This document shows, in pieces, positions 28,313 to 39,700 of a stretch of DNA of 64,000 nucleotides (positions are counted from its first letter, which is position 1; each line of letters opens with the position of its first letter). The DNA is from Granulicella sp. S156 (GTDB lineage Bacteria > Acidobacteriota > Terriglobia > Terriglobales > Acidobacteriaceae): contig NZ_LMUH01000009.1 in assembly GCF_009766105.1 (NCBI RefSeq), positions 25,357 through 89,356 of the forward strand. The letters run 5' to 3'. Below the pieces are notes generated by a model. It was not told the DNA's origin. It worked only from the letters and a program-made list of their open reading frames with translations, and did not search any database. The position numbers and the translations under genes are program-made.

Positions 28313-29413
28313 ATGCCCTTGAATTGCGGAATCGTAGGTCTGCCGAACGTCGGCAAGTCCACCATCTTCAACGCGCTGACGGCCTCCAAGGCCCAGGCTG
28401 CGAACTACCCCTTTTGCACTATCGACCCCAACGTCGGTATCGTGCCCGTGCCGGATGAGCGCATGGACCGCATCGTGACCATGGTCAAGCCCAACTCCAT
28501 CGTTCCCACCACCATGGAGTTTGTCGACATCGCCGGTATCGTCGAAGGCGCGAGCAAGGGCGAAGGCCTGGGCAACCAGTTCCTCAGCCACATCCGCCAG
28601 ACCGACGCCATCCTCCATGTGGTCCGCTGCTTCGCTGACCCTGAAGTCATCCACGTGGCGGGCGGCGTCAACCCGCAGCACGATATGGACATCATCAATA
28701 CCGAGCTTCTGCTCGCGGATCTGGAAACCGTGGAAAAGCGCCTGACGAAGGCGGAAAAGGCGGCGAAATCGCAGTCCGCCACGGCTGCGCAGAAGTCCGA
28801 GCTCTCCACCATCCAGAAACTCCTCGTGGTTCTGAACGCCGGCAAACCCGCCCGCACCGCCGAGCTCGAAGACGACGAGAAGCTGGTAGCTCGCGACCTC
28901 TTCCTCATCACCATGAAGCCGCAGCTCTACGTCGCCAACGTCGACGAAGACGGCATCGCGGCCGGTAACGAATACACCAAGATTGTCGAGCAGCGCGCCG
29001 CCGAAGAGAACTCTGAAGTTGTCCGCATCTGTGGCGCGATGGAAGCGGAGATCGCACAGCTCGAGCCAGCCGAACGGGCTGAGTTTCTCGAAGCTGCAGG
29101 GCTGGAAGAGCCAGGCCTCAATCGCCTGATCCACGCCGCCTATCGCCTCCTTGGGCTCATCACCTACTTCACCTCGGGCGTGCAGGAGGTCCGCGCGTGG
29201 ACGATCAAGCGCGGCACCAAGGCCCCGGGCGCGGCCGGCGTCATCCACTCTGACTTCGAGCGCGGTTTCATCAAGGCTGATTGCTACGCATCCAGCGATC
29301 TGTTTGCGCTGGGCAGTGAGCAGGCCGTAAAGGAAAAGGGCCTGCTGCGCTCCGAAGGCAAGGAATATGTCGTGAAGGATGGCGACATTCTGTTCTTCAA
29401 ATTCAACGTGTAG
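28313..29413 (+). CDS. ychF: Redox-regulated ATPase YchF (OBG family)
   Basis: 366 residues. G1 motif GLPNVGKST at about 8-16, G3 DIAGIVEGASKGEGLGNQF, a coiled-coil insert near 130-160 (EKAAKSQSATAAQKSELST) and the C-terminal TGS domain (YFTSGVQEVRAWTIKRGT, DFERGFIKADC). YchF binds ATP rather than GTP, interacts with ribosomes and affects oxidative stress responses. It stands between two copies of the family A repeat. Confidence 0.95.
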   Translation: MPLNCGIVGLPNVGKSTIFNALTASKAQAANYPFCTIDPNVGIVPVPDERMDRIVTMVKPNSIVPTTMEFVDIAGIVEGASKGEGLGNQFLSHIRQTDAILHVVRCFADPEVIHVAGGVNPQHDMDIINTELLLADLETVEKRLTKAEKAAKSQSATAAQKSELSTIQKLLVVLNAGKPARTAELEDDEKLVARDLFLITMKPQLYVANVDEDGIAAGNEYTKIVEQRAAEENSEVVRICGAMEAEIAQLEPAERAEFLEAAGLEEPGLNRLIHAAYRLLGLITYFTSGVQEVRAWTIKRGTKAPGAAGVIHSDFERGFIKADCYASSDLFALGSEQAVKEKGLLRSEGKEYVVKDGDILFFKFNV

Positions 29414-29420
29414 CACCCCG

Positions 29421-29525
29421 AAAAGCCTTGACGCAGAGGGCGCAGAGGAAAGACGCAAAGGACGCCACGGTAGCCGTAGCGAAGCTTGGCGCTCTTCCTT
29501 TGCGAGCTTTGCGTCAAGGCCTTTG
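29421..29525. repeat. Intergenic dyad repeat, family A copy 3
   Basis: About 105 bases with outer arms AAAAGCCTTGACGCAGAG and CTTTGCGTCAAGGCCTTT. Internal CGCAAAGGACGCC and CTTCCTTTGCG pair in part. With copy 2 it brackets ychF. It lies between ychF and ddl. Confidence 0.85.
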
Positions 29526-29616
29526 CCGTTGCTTGTTCGGGCGAGTACACACCAAGGTTCACCCACTCGTATTGCTACCCACCCACAGCCCCACTCTGTC
29601 CGACACTTGAACTGAC

Positions 29617-30732
29617 ATGGCAAAGAAGAAACTACGCGTAGGCATTCTGTTTGGCGGCAAGAGCGGTGAGCATGAGATCTCGCTCCGCTCCGCCCGCTCC
29701 ATCCTCAAGGCAATCGATCGCAAAAAGTACGACGTGGTCGAGCTGGGCATCACCAAACAGGGCCGCTGGCTGCAAAGCTCCGCCGCACAGGCCCTGCTCG
29801 GCGGCGATTCGACTCCCACAGACTCTAAGGACGAAGCCGGCCTCACCATCGCCGCCGCCGCTGCCGAACCGGCCGCAGGTACGGGCCTCGATGTCGTCTT
29901 CCCCGTTCTGCACGGCACCTTCGGCGAAGACGGCACCATTCAAGGTCTCTTCGAACTCGCCGATATCGCCTATGTAGGTTCGGGCGTGCTGGGCTCCTCC
30001 GCAGGCATGGATAAAGATGCGATGAAGCGGATGTTCTTCGCCGCTGGCCTTCCGATGACGCCCCACGTCACGCTGCTGCGCTCCGAGTGGCGCACCGACG
30101 CGAAGAAATCCACGCGCCTCATCGAGAAAACCCTGCAATATCCCGTCTTCGTAAAGCCCGCGAACCTCGGCAGCTCGGTCGGTATCAGCAAAGTAAAGTC
30201 ACGCGCTGATCTGGCCGCGGCCATGGACCTCGCCGCAAGCTTCGACCGCAAGATCGTCATCGAGCAAGGCGTCGGTGGCCCGGGCGTAAAGCCGCGCGAA
30301 CTGGAAGTTGCAGTCCTCGGCAACGACGCGCCCGAAGCCAGCATCGTCGGCGAGATCGTGCCGGCCAAAGAGTTCTACGACTACGAGGCCAAGTACGAGC
30401 TCAACGGCGCGGACGAGAGCGTCAGCATCATCCCCGCGAAGCTCACGAAGGCCGAAGAGAAGAAGATTCGCGCCATGGCCATCGCGGCCTTCCGCGCCTG
30501 CGACTGCGCAGGCCTCGCGCGCGTCGATTTTCTGATGGCTCCCGCAGTCAAAGGTAAACCTGCCGAAATCGTCCTCAACGAGATCAACACGCTGCCTGGC
30601 TTTACCTCGATCAGCATGTACCCCAAGCTGTGGGCGGCGAGCGGTGTCCCGTACTCAAAACTCATCGACAAACTCATTGAGCTAGCGCTGGAGCGCCATC
30701 GCGAGAAGCAGCAGACGCACTTCAGCCGGTAG
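29617..30732 (+). CDS. ddl: D-alanine--D-alanine ligase
   Basis: 371 residues, an ATP-grasp ligase making the D-Ala-D-Ala dipeptide for peptidoglycan. Motifs: LFGGKSGEHEISLRSA at the start, YVGSGVLGSSAGMDKDAMK, FVKPANLGSSVGISKV for ATP binding, and LNEINTLPGFTSISMYPKLW near the end with metal-binding Glu and Asn. Length suits the DdlA-type with an insert. It is not in a mur cluster here. Confidence 0.95.
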   Translation: MAKKKLRVGILFGGKSGEHEISLRSARSILKAIDRKKYDVVELGITKQGRWLQSSAAQALLGGDSTPTDSKDEAGLTIAAAAAEPAAGTGLDVVFPVLHGTFGEDGTIQGLFELADIAYVGSGVLGSSAGMDKDAMKRMFFAAGLPMTPHVTLLRSEWRTDAKKSTRLIEKTLQYPVFVKPANLGSSVGISKVKSRADLAAAMDLAASFDRKIVIEQGVGGPGVKPRELEVAVLGNDAPEASIVGEIVPAKEFYDYEAKYELNGADESVSIIPAKLTKAEEKKIRAMAIAAFRACDCAGLARVDFLMAPAVKGKPAEIVLNEINTLPGFTSISMYPKLWAASGVPYSKLIDKLIELALERHREKQQTHFSR

Positions 30733-30753
30733 ACGCGCTAAGCTGGAGCTCCT

Positions 30754-31995
30754 ATGCGCCGCCGCGATCTCCTGAAGTCGACACTGGCAACCGCCGCCGC
30801 GACGGTGCTACCCGGCATCGCCGCGGCGGAGGCAAAGCCTGTACCTCTCCCCAACGACCGCGCCTTCTGGCTGCAGCAGATGCAGCGCGTCGCGCATCCG
30901 GTGCTCGACGCACTCAGCCATCGCCGCCTCAAAGCGCTCATGCCCGTCGAGGCGTTCAAGGGCAACGAAGAGAGCCGCCACCACACCACCTATCTCGAAG
31001 CCTTCGCCCGCACCCTCAGCGGGATAGCGCCCTGGCTGGAGCACGGTCCGACCCAGGGTGCAGAGGGAGATCTACGCCTTCATTACGTCGGTCTGGCCAG
31101 CGATGCGCTGGCAGCAGGCATCGATCCGCACTCGCCTGACTATCTCGAATTCGGCGCCAACTCGCAGACTCTTGTCGACGCGGCCTTTCTCTCGCTCGCT
31201 GTCCTGCGCGCTCCACAAGTTCTGGGATCAACGCTTCATGACAGTGTCCGCAAGCAGTTAGCTGAGGCTCTCCGCGCTACGCGTCCGATCAAGCCTCCGT
31301 TCAACAACTGGCTGCTCTTCAGCGCTGCTGTCGAAGCCGCACTTTTCATCCTGGGCGAGCCGTGGGACCGATCGCGAGTCGACAACGCTTTGCGGGAACT
31401 CGCGATCTGGTACGTCGGCGATGGCGCTTATGGCGACGGTCCACACTTCCACTGGGACTACTACAACTCGTTCGTCATGCATCCCTTCCTGCTCGCGATT
31501 CTCGACGCCGTAGGCGATCAGGACGCCGCGTGGAAGGCGATGGCCCCTGCCATCCACAAGCGCGCCACACGCTACGCCCAGATGCAGGAACGGCTCATCG
31601 CGCCGGATGGCAGCTATCCGGCCATTGGCCGTTCCATCACCTATCGCTGCGGCGCCTTCCATCTGCTGGCCGACGCCGCGCTGCGCCAGATGCTGCCCGA
31701 AGACCTCTCGCCCGAGCAGGTGCGCTGCGCTCTAGCCGCGGTGATCCACCGCACATTGACACCAGAAGGAACGTTCGACACCAACGGCTGGCTACGCATC
31801 GGTCTTAGCGGACATCAGCCATCGCTGGGGGAGAGCTACATCTCCACAGGCAGTCTGTATCTCTGTGCCAACGCGTTTCTGCCTCTGCGCTTGCCACCGG
31901 AAGAGCGCTTCTGGTCCGCTCCCAGCGCGCCCTGGACTTCGCAAAAGCTGTGGAGCGACATCGATCTGCCGGCCGATCACGCGATCGAAGGCTGA
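30754..31995 (+). CDS. DUF2264 secreted protein (putative glycosidase-like toroid)
   Basis: 413 residues. A leader with RRR and a hydrophobic run (RRRDLLKSTLATAAATVLPG) suggests export, possibly by the Tat route. The body fits DUF2264: ETFARTLSGIAPWL-like region near residue 88, WYVGDGAYGDGPHFHWDYYN near 222, then PAIGRSITYRCGAFHLLAD. The family is thought to be an (alpha/alpha) barrel related to heparinase or uronyl-type enzymes, but activity is unproved. It begins 21 bases after ddl, so read-through is possible although the roles differ. Confidence 0.82.
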   Translation: MRRRDLLKSTLATAAATVLPGIAAAEAKPVPLPNDRAFWLQQMQRVAHPVLDALSHRRLKALMPVEAFKGNEESRHHTTYLEAFARTLSGIAPWLEHGPTQGAEGDLRLHYVGLASDALAAGIDPHSPDYLEFGANSQTLVDAAFLSLAVLRAPQVLGSTLHDSVRKQLAEALRATRPIKPPFNNWLLFSAAVEAALFILGEPWDRSRVDNALRELAIWYVGDGAYGDGPHFHWDYYNSFVMHPFLLAILDAVGDQDAAWKAMAPAIHKRATRYAQMQERLIAPDGSYPAIGRSITYRCGAFHLLADAALRQMLPEDLSPEQVRCALAAVIHRTLTPEGTFDTNGWLRIGLSGHQPSLGESYISTGSLYLCANAFLPLRLPPEERFWSAPSAPWTSQKLWSDIDLPADHAIEG

Positions 31996-32043
31996 CGCCA
32001 GGATGCCCGGGATATTCAGGCCATAAGGATTACGATAGATACG

Positions 32044-33273
<1,230 letters not shown>

Positions 33274-33326
33274 TTGTGGTGAGATCTATGGGCACGCCTG
33301 TAAAGAGCATTAACTACTCCTACGCT

Positions 33327-33365
33327 TGTCATTTCTCCGCTCCCGTTGGTCGGTCGAAATGACTG
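33327..33365. repeat. Intergenic repeat, family D short copy
   Basis: CTTGTCATTTCTCCGCTCCC followed by GTTGGTCGGTCGAAATGACTG. The ends TGTCATTTC and GAAATGAC form an inverted repeat. This is a minimal relative of the larger elements at 24030 and 58442. It lies between ilvA and the lacI-type gene. Confidence 0.5.
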
Positions 33366-33385
33366 GTTTTTGGGGAGGGCTCATA

Positions 33386-33399
33386 AGTACATCTGTACT
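33386..33399. promoter_or_regulatory. Candidate operator upstream of the LacI-type gene
   Basis: AGTAC-ATCT-GTACT, a 14-base palindrome in the 250-base gap before the LacI-family gene. It could be an autoregulatory site, but no second copy was found before the alpha-galactosidase gene. Confidence 0.3.
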
Positions 33400-33525
33400 A
33401 CTAGACAAGTAACGGGCCTGCCGAATCAAGCGTGTGTCCTATAAACGGAATAGACTTGTTTGGATTCGGCTGCAAGATTCGCTATCGTAACGGAAGCGGA
33501 AAGGCGATCGCTCTCACACACACAC

Positions 33526-34530
33526 GTGAACATCCGAGAGGTAGCAAAGAAAGCCGGCGTCTCTACAGCCACTGTCTCCAGGGTTGTAAACGCCACTGTT
33601 CCAGTCGGCGCCGTCACCGAGCGCCGCGTGCGTAGCGCAATCAAGGCCCTTGGCTACTACCCCAACACCCATGCGCGCACCCTCGGCTCCGGCAAGAGCC
33701 ACATGTACGGCCTCATCATCTCCGATATCAGCAACCCCTTCTTCCCGGACATCGCCAAGTGTTTCGAGCGCATCGCGGTCGAGCACGGGCAGGAGCTGCT
33801 GATTGCGAATACGGACTACCAGCCCCAGCGGATGCAGCTATGCGTTCGCAGAATGCTGGAGCGCAAAGTAGACGGCGTTGCCATCATGACCTCGGAGATG
33901 GATCCCCATCTCATCCGGCTCTTGAACAAGCGCGGCATCCCGATCGTGTTCCTCGATACCGGCCGTGTAGGGCCGTATATCAGCAACATCTTCATCGATT
34001 ACTCCAACGGTATTGAAAAGGCCATCGAGCATCTGGTGGGCCTGGGACACAAGAAGATCGCTTTCGTAAGTGGTCCCGCTACCCTCGCATCGGCCAACAT
34101 CCGTAGCGAGGCCTTTGAGCTCTCTCTCAAGAAGAGAGGCCTGAAATCCGCCGCCAGCTATAGGAAGAGTGGCGATCATCGCATTGAAGGCGGACAGAGT
34201 GCCATGGAGGAGTTGCTGAAGCTACGCCAGCCGCCGACGGCCGTGATTGCTTCGAACGACCTGACCGCGATCGGCATCATCCGCGCAATTCATGCCGCCG
34301 GCCTGAAGGTTCCGGGAGACATCTCGGTCATAGGCTTCGACGATATCGAGATCAGCAAGTTCCTGCAGCCACCCCTCACCACAATTCGTGTTCCGCGTGC
34401 TGAGATCGGAGTGAGCGCCTTTACGGCGCTCTATGCGGCCAGCAGCAAACGCGCGGCTCATGGCACGGAGTACAGAATTTCAACCGAACTGGTCGTTCGC
34501 GAGTCCACAGGCCCAGTCAAAGCCAAATAG
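33526..34530 (+). CDS. LacI-family transcriptional regulator
   Basis: About 334 residues. The N-terminal helix-turn-helix NIREVAKKAGVSTATVSRVV is standard for LacI/PurR proteins, followed by a hinge (NTHARTLGSGKSHMYGLI) and the periplasmic-binding-protein-like sugar domain with GFDDIEISKFLQPPLTTI. The GTG at 33526 starts exactly at the helix-turn-helix; the frame is open to 33460 (TTG), and neither has a good ribosome site. It sits directly upstream of a GH27 alpha-galactosidase on the same strand, suggesting control by a galactoside. Confidence 0.88.
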   Translation: MNIREVAKKAGVSTATVSRVVNATVPVGAVTERRVRSAIKALGYYPNTHARTLGSGKSHMYGLIISDISNPFFPDIAKCFERIAVEHGQELLIANTDYQPQRMQLCVRRMLERKVDGVAIMTSEMDPHLIRLLNKRGIPIVFLDTGRVGPYISNIFIDYSNGIEKAIEHLVGLGHKKIAFVSGPATLASANIRSEAFELSLKKRGLKSAASYRKSGDHRIEGGQSAMEELLKLRQPPTAVIASNDLTAIGIIRAIHAAGLKVPGDISVIGFDDIEISKFLQPPLTTIRVPRAEIGVSAFTALYAASSKRAAHGTEYRISTELVVRESTGPVKAK

Positions 34531-34659
34531 CGCTCTGCGCGTGTTCCTGCTCTTGAGACCTATCATCGCTGGCGCACTACGGCCATCGAACCCGCCTCCA
34601 CAAAGAAAGATTGTGTATCTCCACAAAGCTAGTCTAAAATTCCTCGCGACGGAGAAATT

Positions 34660-36237
34660 ATGAAATCGGTTACATCAAAGCATTTCAATTTCATCACCCA
34701 CGCGTGCTGCCTGCTTGGTTTGCTGATCAGCACCGCAGTCGCGTATGCGCAGACCGACCTCTCGGGCTATTGGCTACTCAAGGTCTCGAATGGAGACGGA
34801 ACCTATAGAGAGACCTATTTCGAGTTGAAGCAGAAGGGTGAAACCCTTACCGGCAGTCTGTTGGGCAGAGGCCCAAATGGTATCCCGCTCACTGGATCGT
34901 TCAAAGACGGTCAGGTGCACTTCGCCACAGTGGTGGCAGCTCCACCCGGCGCAGGCTTTTCCGGACGCCAGGTAGCCTATGACGGCACCTTTGAAAACGG
35001 AAAGTTTCTGCTTCAGACCATGTCCCGTAAAGAGCTTATAAAAGGAGTTGCCGAGCGCTCCACCTACGAGGCCACCTTGCCTCCCGCAAGGCTCGCCTTA
35101 CCTGAACTTCACGACGTCCCCGACAATGGGCTGGCACGAACGCCACCGATGGGTTGGAACAGTTGGAACAAGTTTGCCGGAAAGGTCGACGACGCAACCG
35201 TTCGCAAGACCGCGGACGCGATCGTCGCCAGCGGCATGAGCAAAGCTGGTTACGTGTACATCAACATCGACGACACCTGGGAGGGCGCTCGGGACGCGAA
35301 GGGCAACATCACCACCAACACTAAATTCCCCGACATGAAAGCCCTCGCCGACTATGTGCACTCCAAGGGGCTGAAGATCGGCATCTACTCTTCGCCTGGC
35401 CCCGAGACCTGCGCCGGTTACGAAGGCAGCTATGGACACGAAGAGCAGGACGCAGAGACCTACGCCGCCTGGGGCATCGACTACCTCAAATACGATCTAT
35501 GCGGCGCTCGCCGGATCTATAAGCAGACCGCCGAAGAGACACGCGGCCTCTACCAGAAGATGGGCGACGCTCTTCAGCACACGGGAAGGCCCATCGTCTA
35601 TAGCCTCTGTGAGTATGGCGTCGGCGACGTATGGAAGTGGGGACCAGAGGTAAGCGGAAACCTGTGGCGCACCACTGGCGACATTCAGGACAACTGGGCT
35701 TCTATGGATCGAATCGGGTTTGCCCAACTCGACATTTCCGCCTACGCCCAGCCTGGCCATTGGAATGACCCGGACATGCTCGAAATCGGCAATGGCGGCA
35801 TGACCGCCGACGAGTACCGCACGCACATGAGTCTCTGGTCGATGCTGGCGGCTCCCTTGATCGCCGGAAATGATGTGGCCAATATGAGCGACGAGACTAA
35901 GTCCATTCTGCTGAATGCCGATGTCATTGCCATCGATCAGGACCCTTTGGCAAAACCAGTGCAGGAGGTTGCCGTTCAAGATAAATCTGTGACCCTCGTG
36001 CGGCCATTGCGAGATAACGCTGTGGCTGTCGGCCTGTTCAATAGAGGAGACCATCCCGTGCAGATAAGTTTCCGCTGGGACAGCCTGCACCTTGGAGCCG
36101 TGCTTGGCGCCAAGACATTGCATGCCACAGATCTGTGGAAGCATGAAGAGGTTCTCGTTGCAGGGGACAGCTACACTGCAACCGTTCCCAGTCATGGTGT
36201 TGTTCTGCTAAAGGTTTCAGCGACTGCGAACAACTAG
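34660..36237 (+). CDS. Secreted alpha-galactosidase, GH27
   Basis: 525 residues. Sec signal at about 1-31 (CCLLGLLISTAVAYAQ). An N-terminal beta domain of about 110 residues (LSGYWLLKVSNGDGTYRET) precedes the catalytic barrel. The barrel opens with PPMGWNSWNKFAG. The likely nucleophile is D279 in YLKYDLCG and the acid/base is D372 in WNDPDMLEIG, both as in GH27. A C-terminal beta domain ends GVVLLKVSA. It removes terminal alpha-galactose from plant galactosides. Ribosome site GGAG before ATG. Preceded by a LacI regulator and followed by a strong hairpin terminator. Confidence 0.92.
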   Translation: MKSVTSKHFNFITHACCLLGLLISTAVAYAQTDLSGYWLLKVSNGDGTYRETYFELKQKGETLTGSLLGRGPNGIPLTGSFKDGQVHFATVVAAPPGAGFSGRQVAYDGTFENGKFLLQTMSRKELIKGVAERSTYEATLPPARLALPELHDVPDNGLARTPPMGWNSWNKFAGKVDDATVRKTADAIVASGMSKAGYVYINIDDTWEGARDAKGNITTNTKFPDMKALADYVHSKGLKIGIYSSPGPETCAGYEGSYGHEEQDAETYAAWGIDYLKYDLCGARRIYKQTAEETRGLYQKMGDALQHTGRPIVYSLCEYGVGDVWKWGPEVSGNLWRTTGDIQDNWASMDRIGFAQLDISAYAQPGHWNDPDMLEIGNGGMTADEYRTHMSLWSMLAAPLIAGNDVANMSDETKSILLNADVIAIDQDPLAKPVQEVAVQDKSVTLVRPLRDNAVAVGLFNRGDHPVQISFRWDSLHLGAVLGAKTLHATDLWKHEEVLVAGDSYTATVPSHGVVLLKVSATANN

Positions 36238-36264
36238 GTTAGCGGTGTCGAATAATCAGGTTTT

Positions 36265-36303
36265 AGTGGGGTGCTGACTGCGCGATTTGCAGCGCACCCC
36301 ACT
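36265..36303 (+). terminator. Rho-independent-type terminator after GH27 gene
   Basis: Perfect 10-base stem AGTGGGGTGC (36265-36274) and GCACCCCACT (36294-36303) with an internal CTGC/GCAG stem, followed by TTGGCTTTTG. The T-run is weak but the position, 28 bases after the stop codon, is right. Confidence 0.65.
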
Positions 36304-36317
36304 TTGGCTTTTGCGTC

Positions 36318-36380
36318 GGTGTCTTTGCTTTTCTGGTTGTCATTCCGAGTGAAACGAGGAATCTGCTTTCTCCCGCTTTT
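36318..36380. repeat. Intergenic repeat, family B copy 4
   Basis: 36321-36351 is identical over 31 bases to 14891-14921 (GTCTTTGCTTTTCTGGTTGT and CATTCCGAGTG). It continues AAACGAGGAATCTGCTTTCT. Confidence 0.75.
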
Positions 36381-36435
36381 CACTAGTGCCACTAAAAACC
36401 TAATGCGTTAGCTCATCAAACTATCGCTTTGAAGG

Positions 36436-36455
36436 GGCGGGGCTTCAGCCCCGCC
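36436..36455. repeat. GC-rich palindromic hairpin
   Basis: GGCGGGGC-TTCA-GCCCCGCC, eight perfect pairs. A smaller relative GCGGC-TTCA-GCCGC lies at 36474-36487. The rest of the 36238-36771 gap holds the terminator, a family B repeat, these hairpins and a promoter, but no gene. Confidence 0.7.
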
Positions 36456-36664
36456 GCTAAGACATCACCTCAGGAGCGGCTTCAGCCGCAGAGGGAACGA
36501 TGCCTGTCTAGCCCCAAAATCTATCCCCTGGGATATCTGCAACCTGCAGCTCGCTCCCTGCCACTCCTTCCTTGTGGCTGAAGCTTCCCCACAAAACAAG
36601 ACCTTTAGCTAACTTCCAGGAAGCCATTGGGACGATACCCTCCCTGCCCCCTCAACAAATCTTG

Positions 36665-36693
36665 TTGACTTTCGCGATCATTACGGATACTTT
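36665..36693 (+). promoter_or_regulatory. Candidate promoter of the NHL-repeat gene
   Basis: TTGACT (36665-36670) and TACTTT (36688-36693) with 17-base spacing. A start near 36700 would leave a 5' leader of about 70 bases before the ATG at 36772. Confidence 0.5.
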
Positions 36694-36771
36694 CTTGTTC
36701 CATCTACAGAAGATTCTTTTTATGTGTTTTTCAACCGTATTGTTTCCTCTGCATTATCCAGGAGATTGACC

Positions 36772-39700
36772 ATGCCCAGCCGTGCTTCCCTGCAGTCGAT
36801 GTGTGCCCTTTCCCGCAAGATCAAAAATACCTCCTCGGTTTTAGCGGAACAGCACAGAGACGGCAGACGGGGTGCGATTGCCATCGTGGCGGCTTTCCTG
36901 TGTCTCGCCGGCACATCCATGCCGGCGCAGACCGCATCCTTCAGCGGCGGGCAGAGTACGGTGGGCAGTGGCTTGAGCGTTCCCCTCGGCATAGCGGTGG
37001 ATGCGGCTGGGAATATATACATCGCGGACTCCGCCAACGGCCGCGTCTTGAAAGAGACTCTCTCCGCGGGCAGCTTTATCCAGAGTGCCGTGGCCAGCGG
37101 CTTGAACAACCCCTATGGCGTAGCCGTGGATGGGGCTGGCAATGTGTACATCGCCGACACGAACAACAACCGTGTGCTGGAGGAGACACCCTCTGCAAGC
37201 GGCTATACCCAGAGCATTATCATCACCGGCCTGAACGCTCCCCGCGGCCTGGCAGTCGATACAAGCGGAGATGTGTACATCGCCGACACCGCTAACAACC
37301 GTGTGCTGAAAGAGATGCTGTCTGCAGGCAGCTATACGCAGACCCCCGTGGTCTCCGGAACCTCGTACACTCCCGTCGCTGTGTCGGTCGATGCAAGCGG
37401 AGATGTCTATATCCTGGGCGACCAGAATCTCATCTTGAAGGAGACTCTCTCAACGGGTAGCTATACCGAAAGCACCGTCTCCGCCACCGGCCTCGTGGCT
37501 CCTGCTGGCATAGCCGTGGATGCGAGTGGAAATGTCTACGTCACGGACTACAGTGCAAACGTGGTCCTCAAGGAAACACTATCAGCGGGCACCTACACCC
37601 AGAGCACGCTGATAGGTAGCGGACTATCCAACCCCTATGGCGTAGCCGTGGACGGGAGCGGAGATGTGTACATCGCAGACTCCCAGCACAACCGTGTGGT
37701 GTGGCTCCAGACGGCCGCGGAGAACTTTGGCATTCAGGCCATCGGAAGTAAGAGCCAGGTAATCTCAACCAGCTTCACCTTCATCACGGGAGGCACGATC
37801 GGCACTCCCGCTGTGTTGACGCAGGGCAAAGCAAACCTCGACTTCGCAGATGCTGGAACCGGAACCTGCACGACGAATGGAACGTCCTACACCTACGCTG
37901 CGGGGGATAGCTGCACGGTCAACCTGACCTTTACGCCCACCTATGCGGGAGGCAGAAGCGGCGCCATCGAGTTACTCAACAACTCAGGAACCGTGATTGC
38001 AACGGGCTACATCTACGGCACCGGTTCAGGCCCACAGATCACCTACTCCCCAGGCACGCAAAGCACCGTGGCCGGTAGCGGCCTGAGTCATCTCATGAAC
38101 ATAGCGGTCGATGGAAGCGGGAATCTCTACTTTGTAGATATCGGCAACAACCGTGTTCTGAAGGAGACACTCTCAGGAGGCACCTACACACAAAGCACGG
38201 TGGCTACCGGACTAAGTGCTCCTCTGGGTATCGCGGTAGATGGCGCTGGAAATGTCTACATCGCCGATTCCAGTAATGGTCGCGTGTTGGAAGAGACCCC
38301 GTCAGGCAGCACCTACACGCAGAGGGCCATCGTAGCCAGCAGTCTGTACGATCCCTATGCTGTAGCCGTAGATGGAAGCGGTAACGTCTACATTGCCGAT
38401 ACCTACAACGCCCGCGTGCTCAAAGAGACGCCTTCTGCAACTGGCTACATCCAGAGCACCATAGGCACCGGGTTGGGCTATCCGCGCGGCGTAGCGGTGG
38501 ATGTCAGTGGAAATGTGTACATCGCCGATAGCAGCAACCAACGTGTGCTCAAGGAGACGCCTTCCGCTGCCGGCTATACGCAGAGCATCGTTCTCTCTGG
38601 AACCTCCTACAATCCCAACGGTATAGCGGTGGATGCCAACGGCAATATCTACCTCATGGGCAACGGCAGTCTTGTGGTGGAGGAGACTCCATCGGGCAGC
38701 AGTTATATCCAGAGCACCGTGTCCACAACGGGCTTGTCAGCTCCTGCTGGCGCAGCTGTGGATGGAAGTGGAAATATCTACATCACGGACTACAACAACA
38801 GCATCGTGGTGAAAGAGGACGTTGCGGATACGCCGATCGTGCGGTTTGCGACCACAGCTCTTACGCCTCAGACAGTAACCATCACCAATATCGGCAACCA
38901 GAGCCTTACATTCCAGACGCCGTCTTCCGGAAGCAATCCCAGCGTCTCGTCCGGCTTTACGCTCGCAAGCAACTCGACATGCCCGCAACTTTCATCTACT
39001 TCGGCTCCCGCAGTTTTGGCACCGAACTCTTCCTGCACAGATGTCGTCACGACGGCGTTTGCAGGGCCAGGAATCCTCACCGGGTCGTTGGTAACCATCG
39101 ACAACAATTTGAATGTCTCTGGCGCGAATCAAGCCATCACCCTCGCTGCAGTAAGTCCGACGACTCTGACGTTTGCACCTATCCCATCCCACAAATACGG
39201 CGATGCGCCTTTCACAGTCTCTGCAACATCGGCTAGTACTGGGACCGTAACGTACTCCGTAGTCAGCGGTCCAGCCACGATCTCCGGCAACACGGTTACG
39301 CTGACCGGTGGAGGACAGGTGCAGCTATCCGCAAGCCAGGCGGGCACCGTGTACTACCCCGTCTTGACGGCGCAGACCACCTTCGCCGTGAATACACGTA
39401 CGTCCGAGACGATGACCTTCAGCTCAAGCTCTTCCGCGGTGTCGGCGTCGCCTGGATCAGACACGCCCAACTATCTATTCCTCGACACCAACGGCACGTT
39501 CTATCTCCAGAACGCCTATAGCCAATACGACACGGCTCCGGGTGACCACATCTGGGACTTCTACACGGGAGTCAACGCACAGGATCCCAACCTCGCCCTC
39601 TCCGCGGCTCACTCCATCTACAACACGCAGACGATGTGCGAAACGGGCAGCCCTGTGTATACGGCGTTCTATGGTGTAGCAGGAAGAACGCCGGGCGCCG

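Noticed and set aside
27779..29623. A 614-codon minus-strand open frame across marR and ychF
   Set aside because: It runs antisense through two well-recognised genes and the repeat elements, with no recognisable domain.
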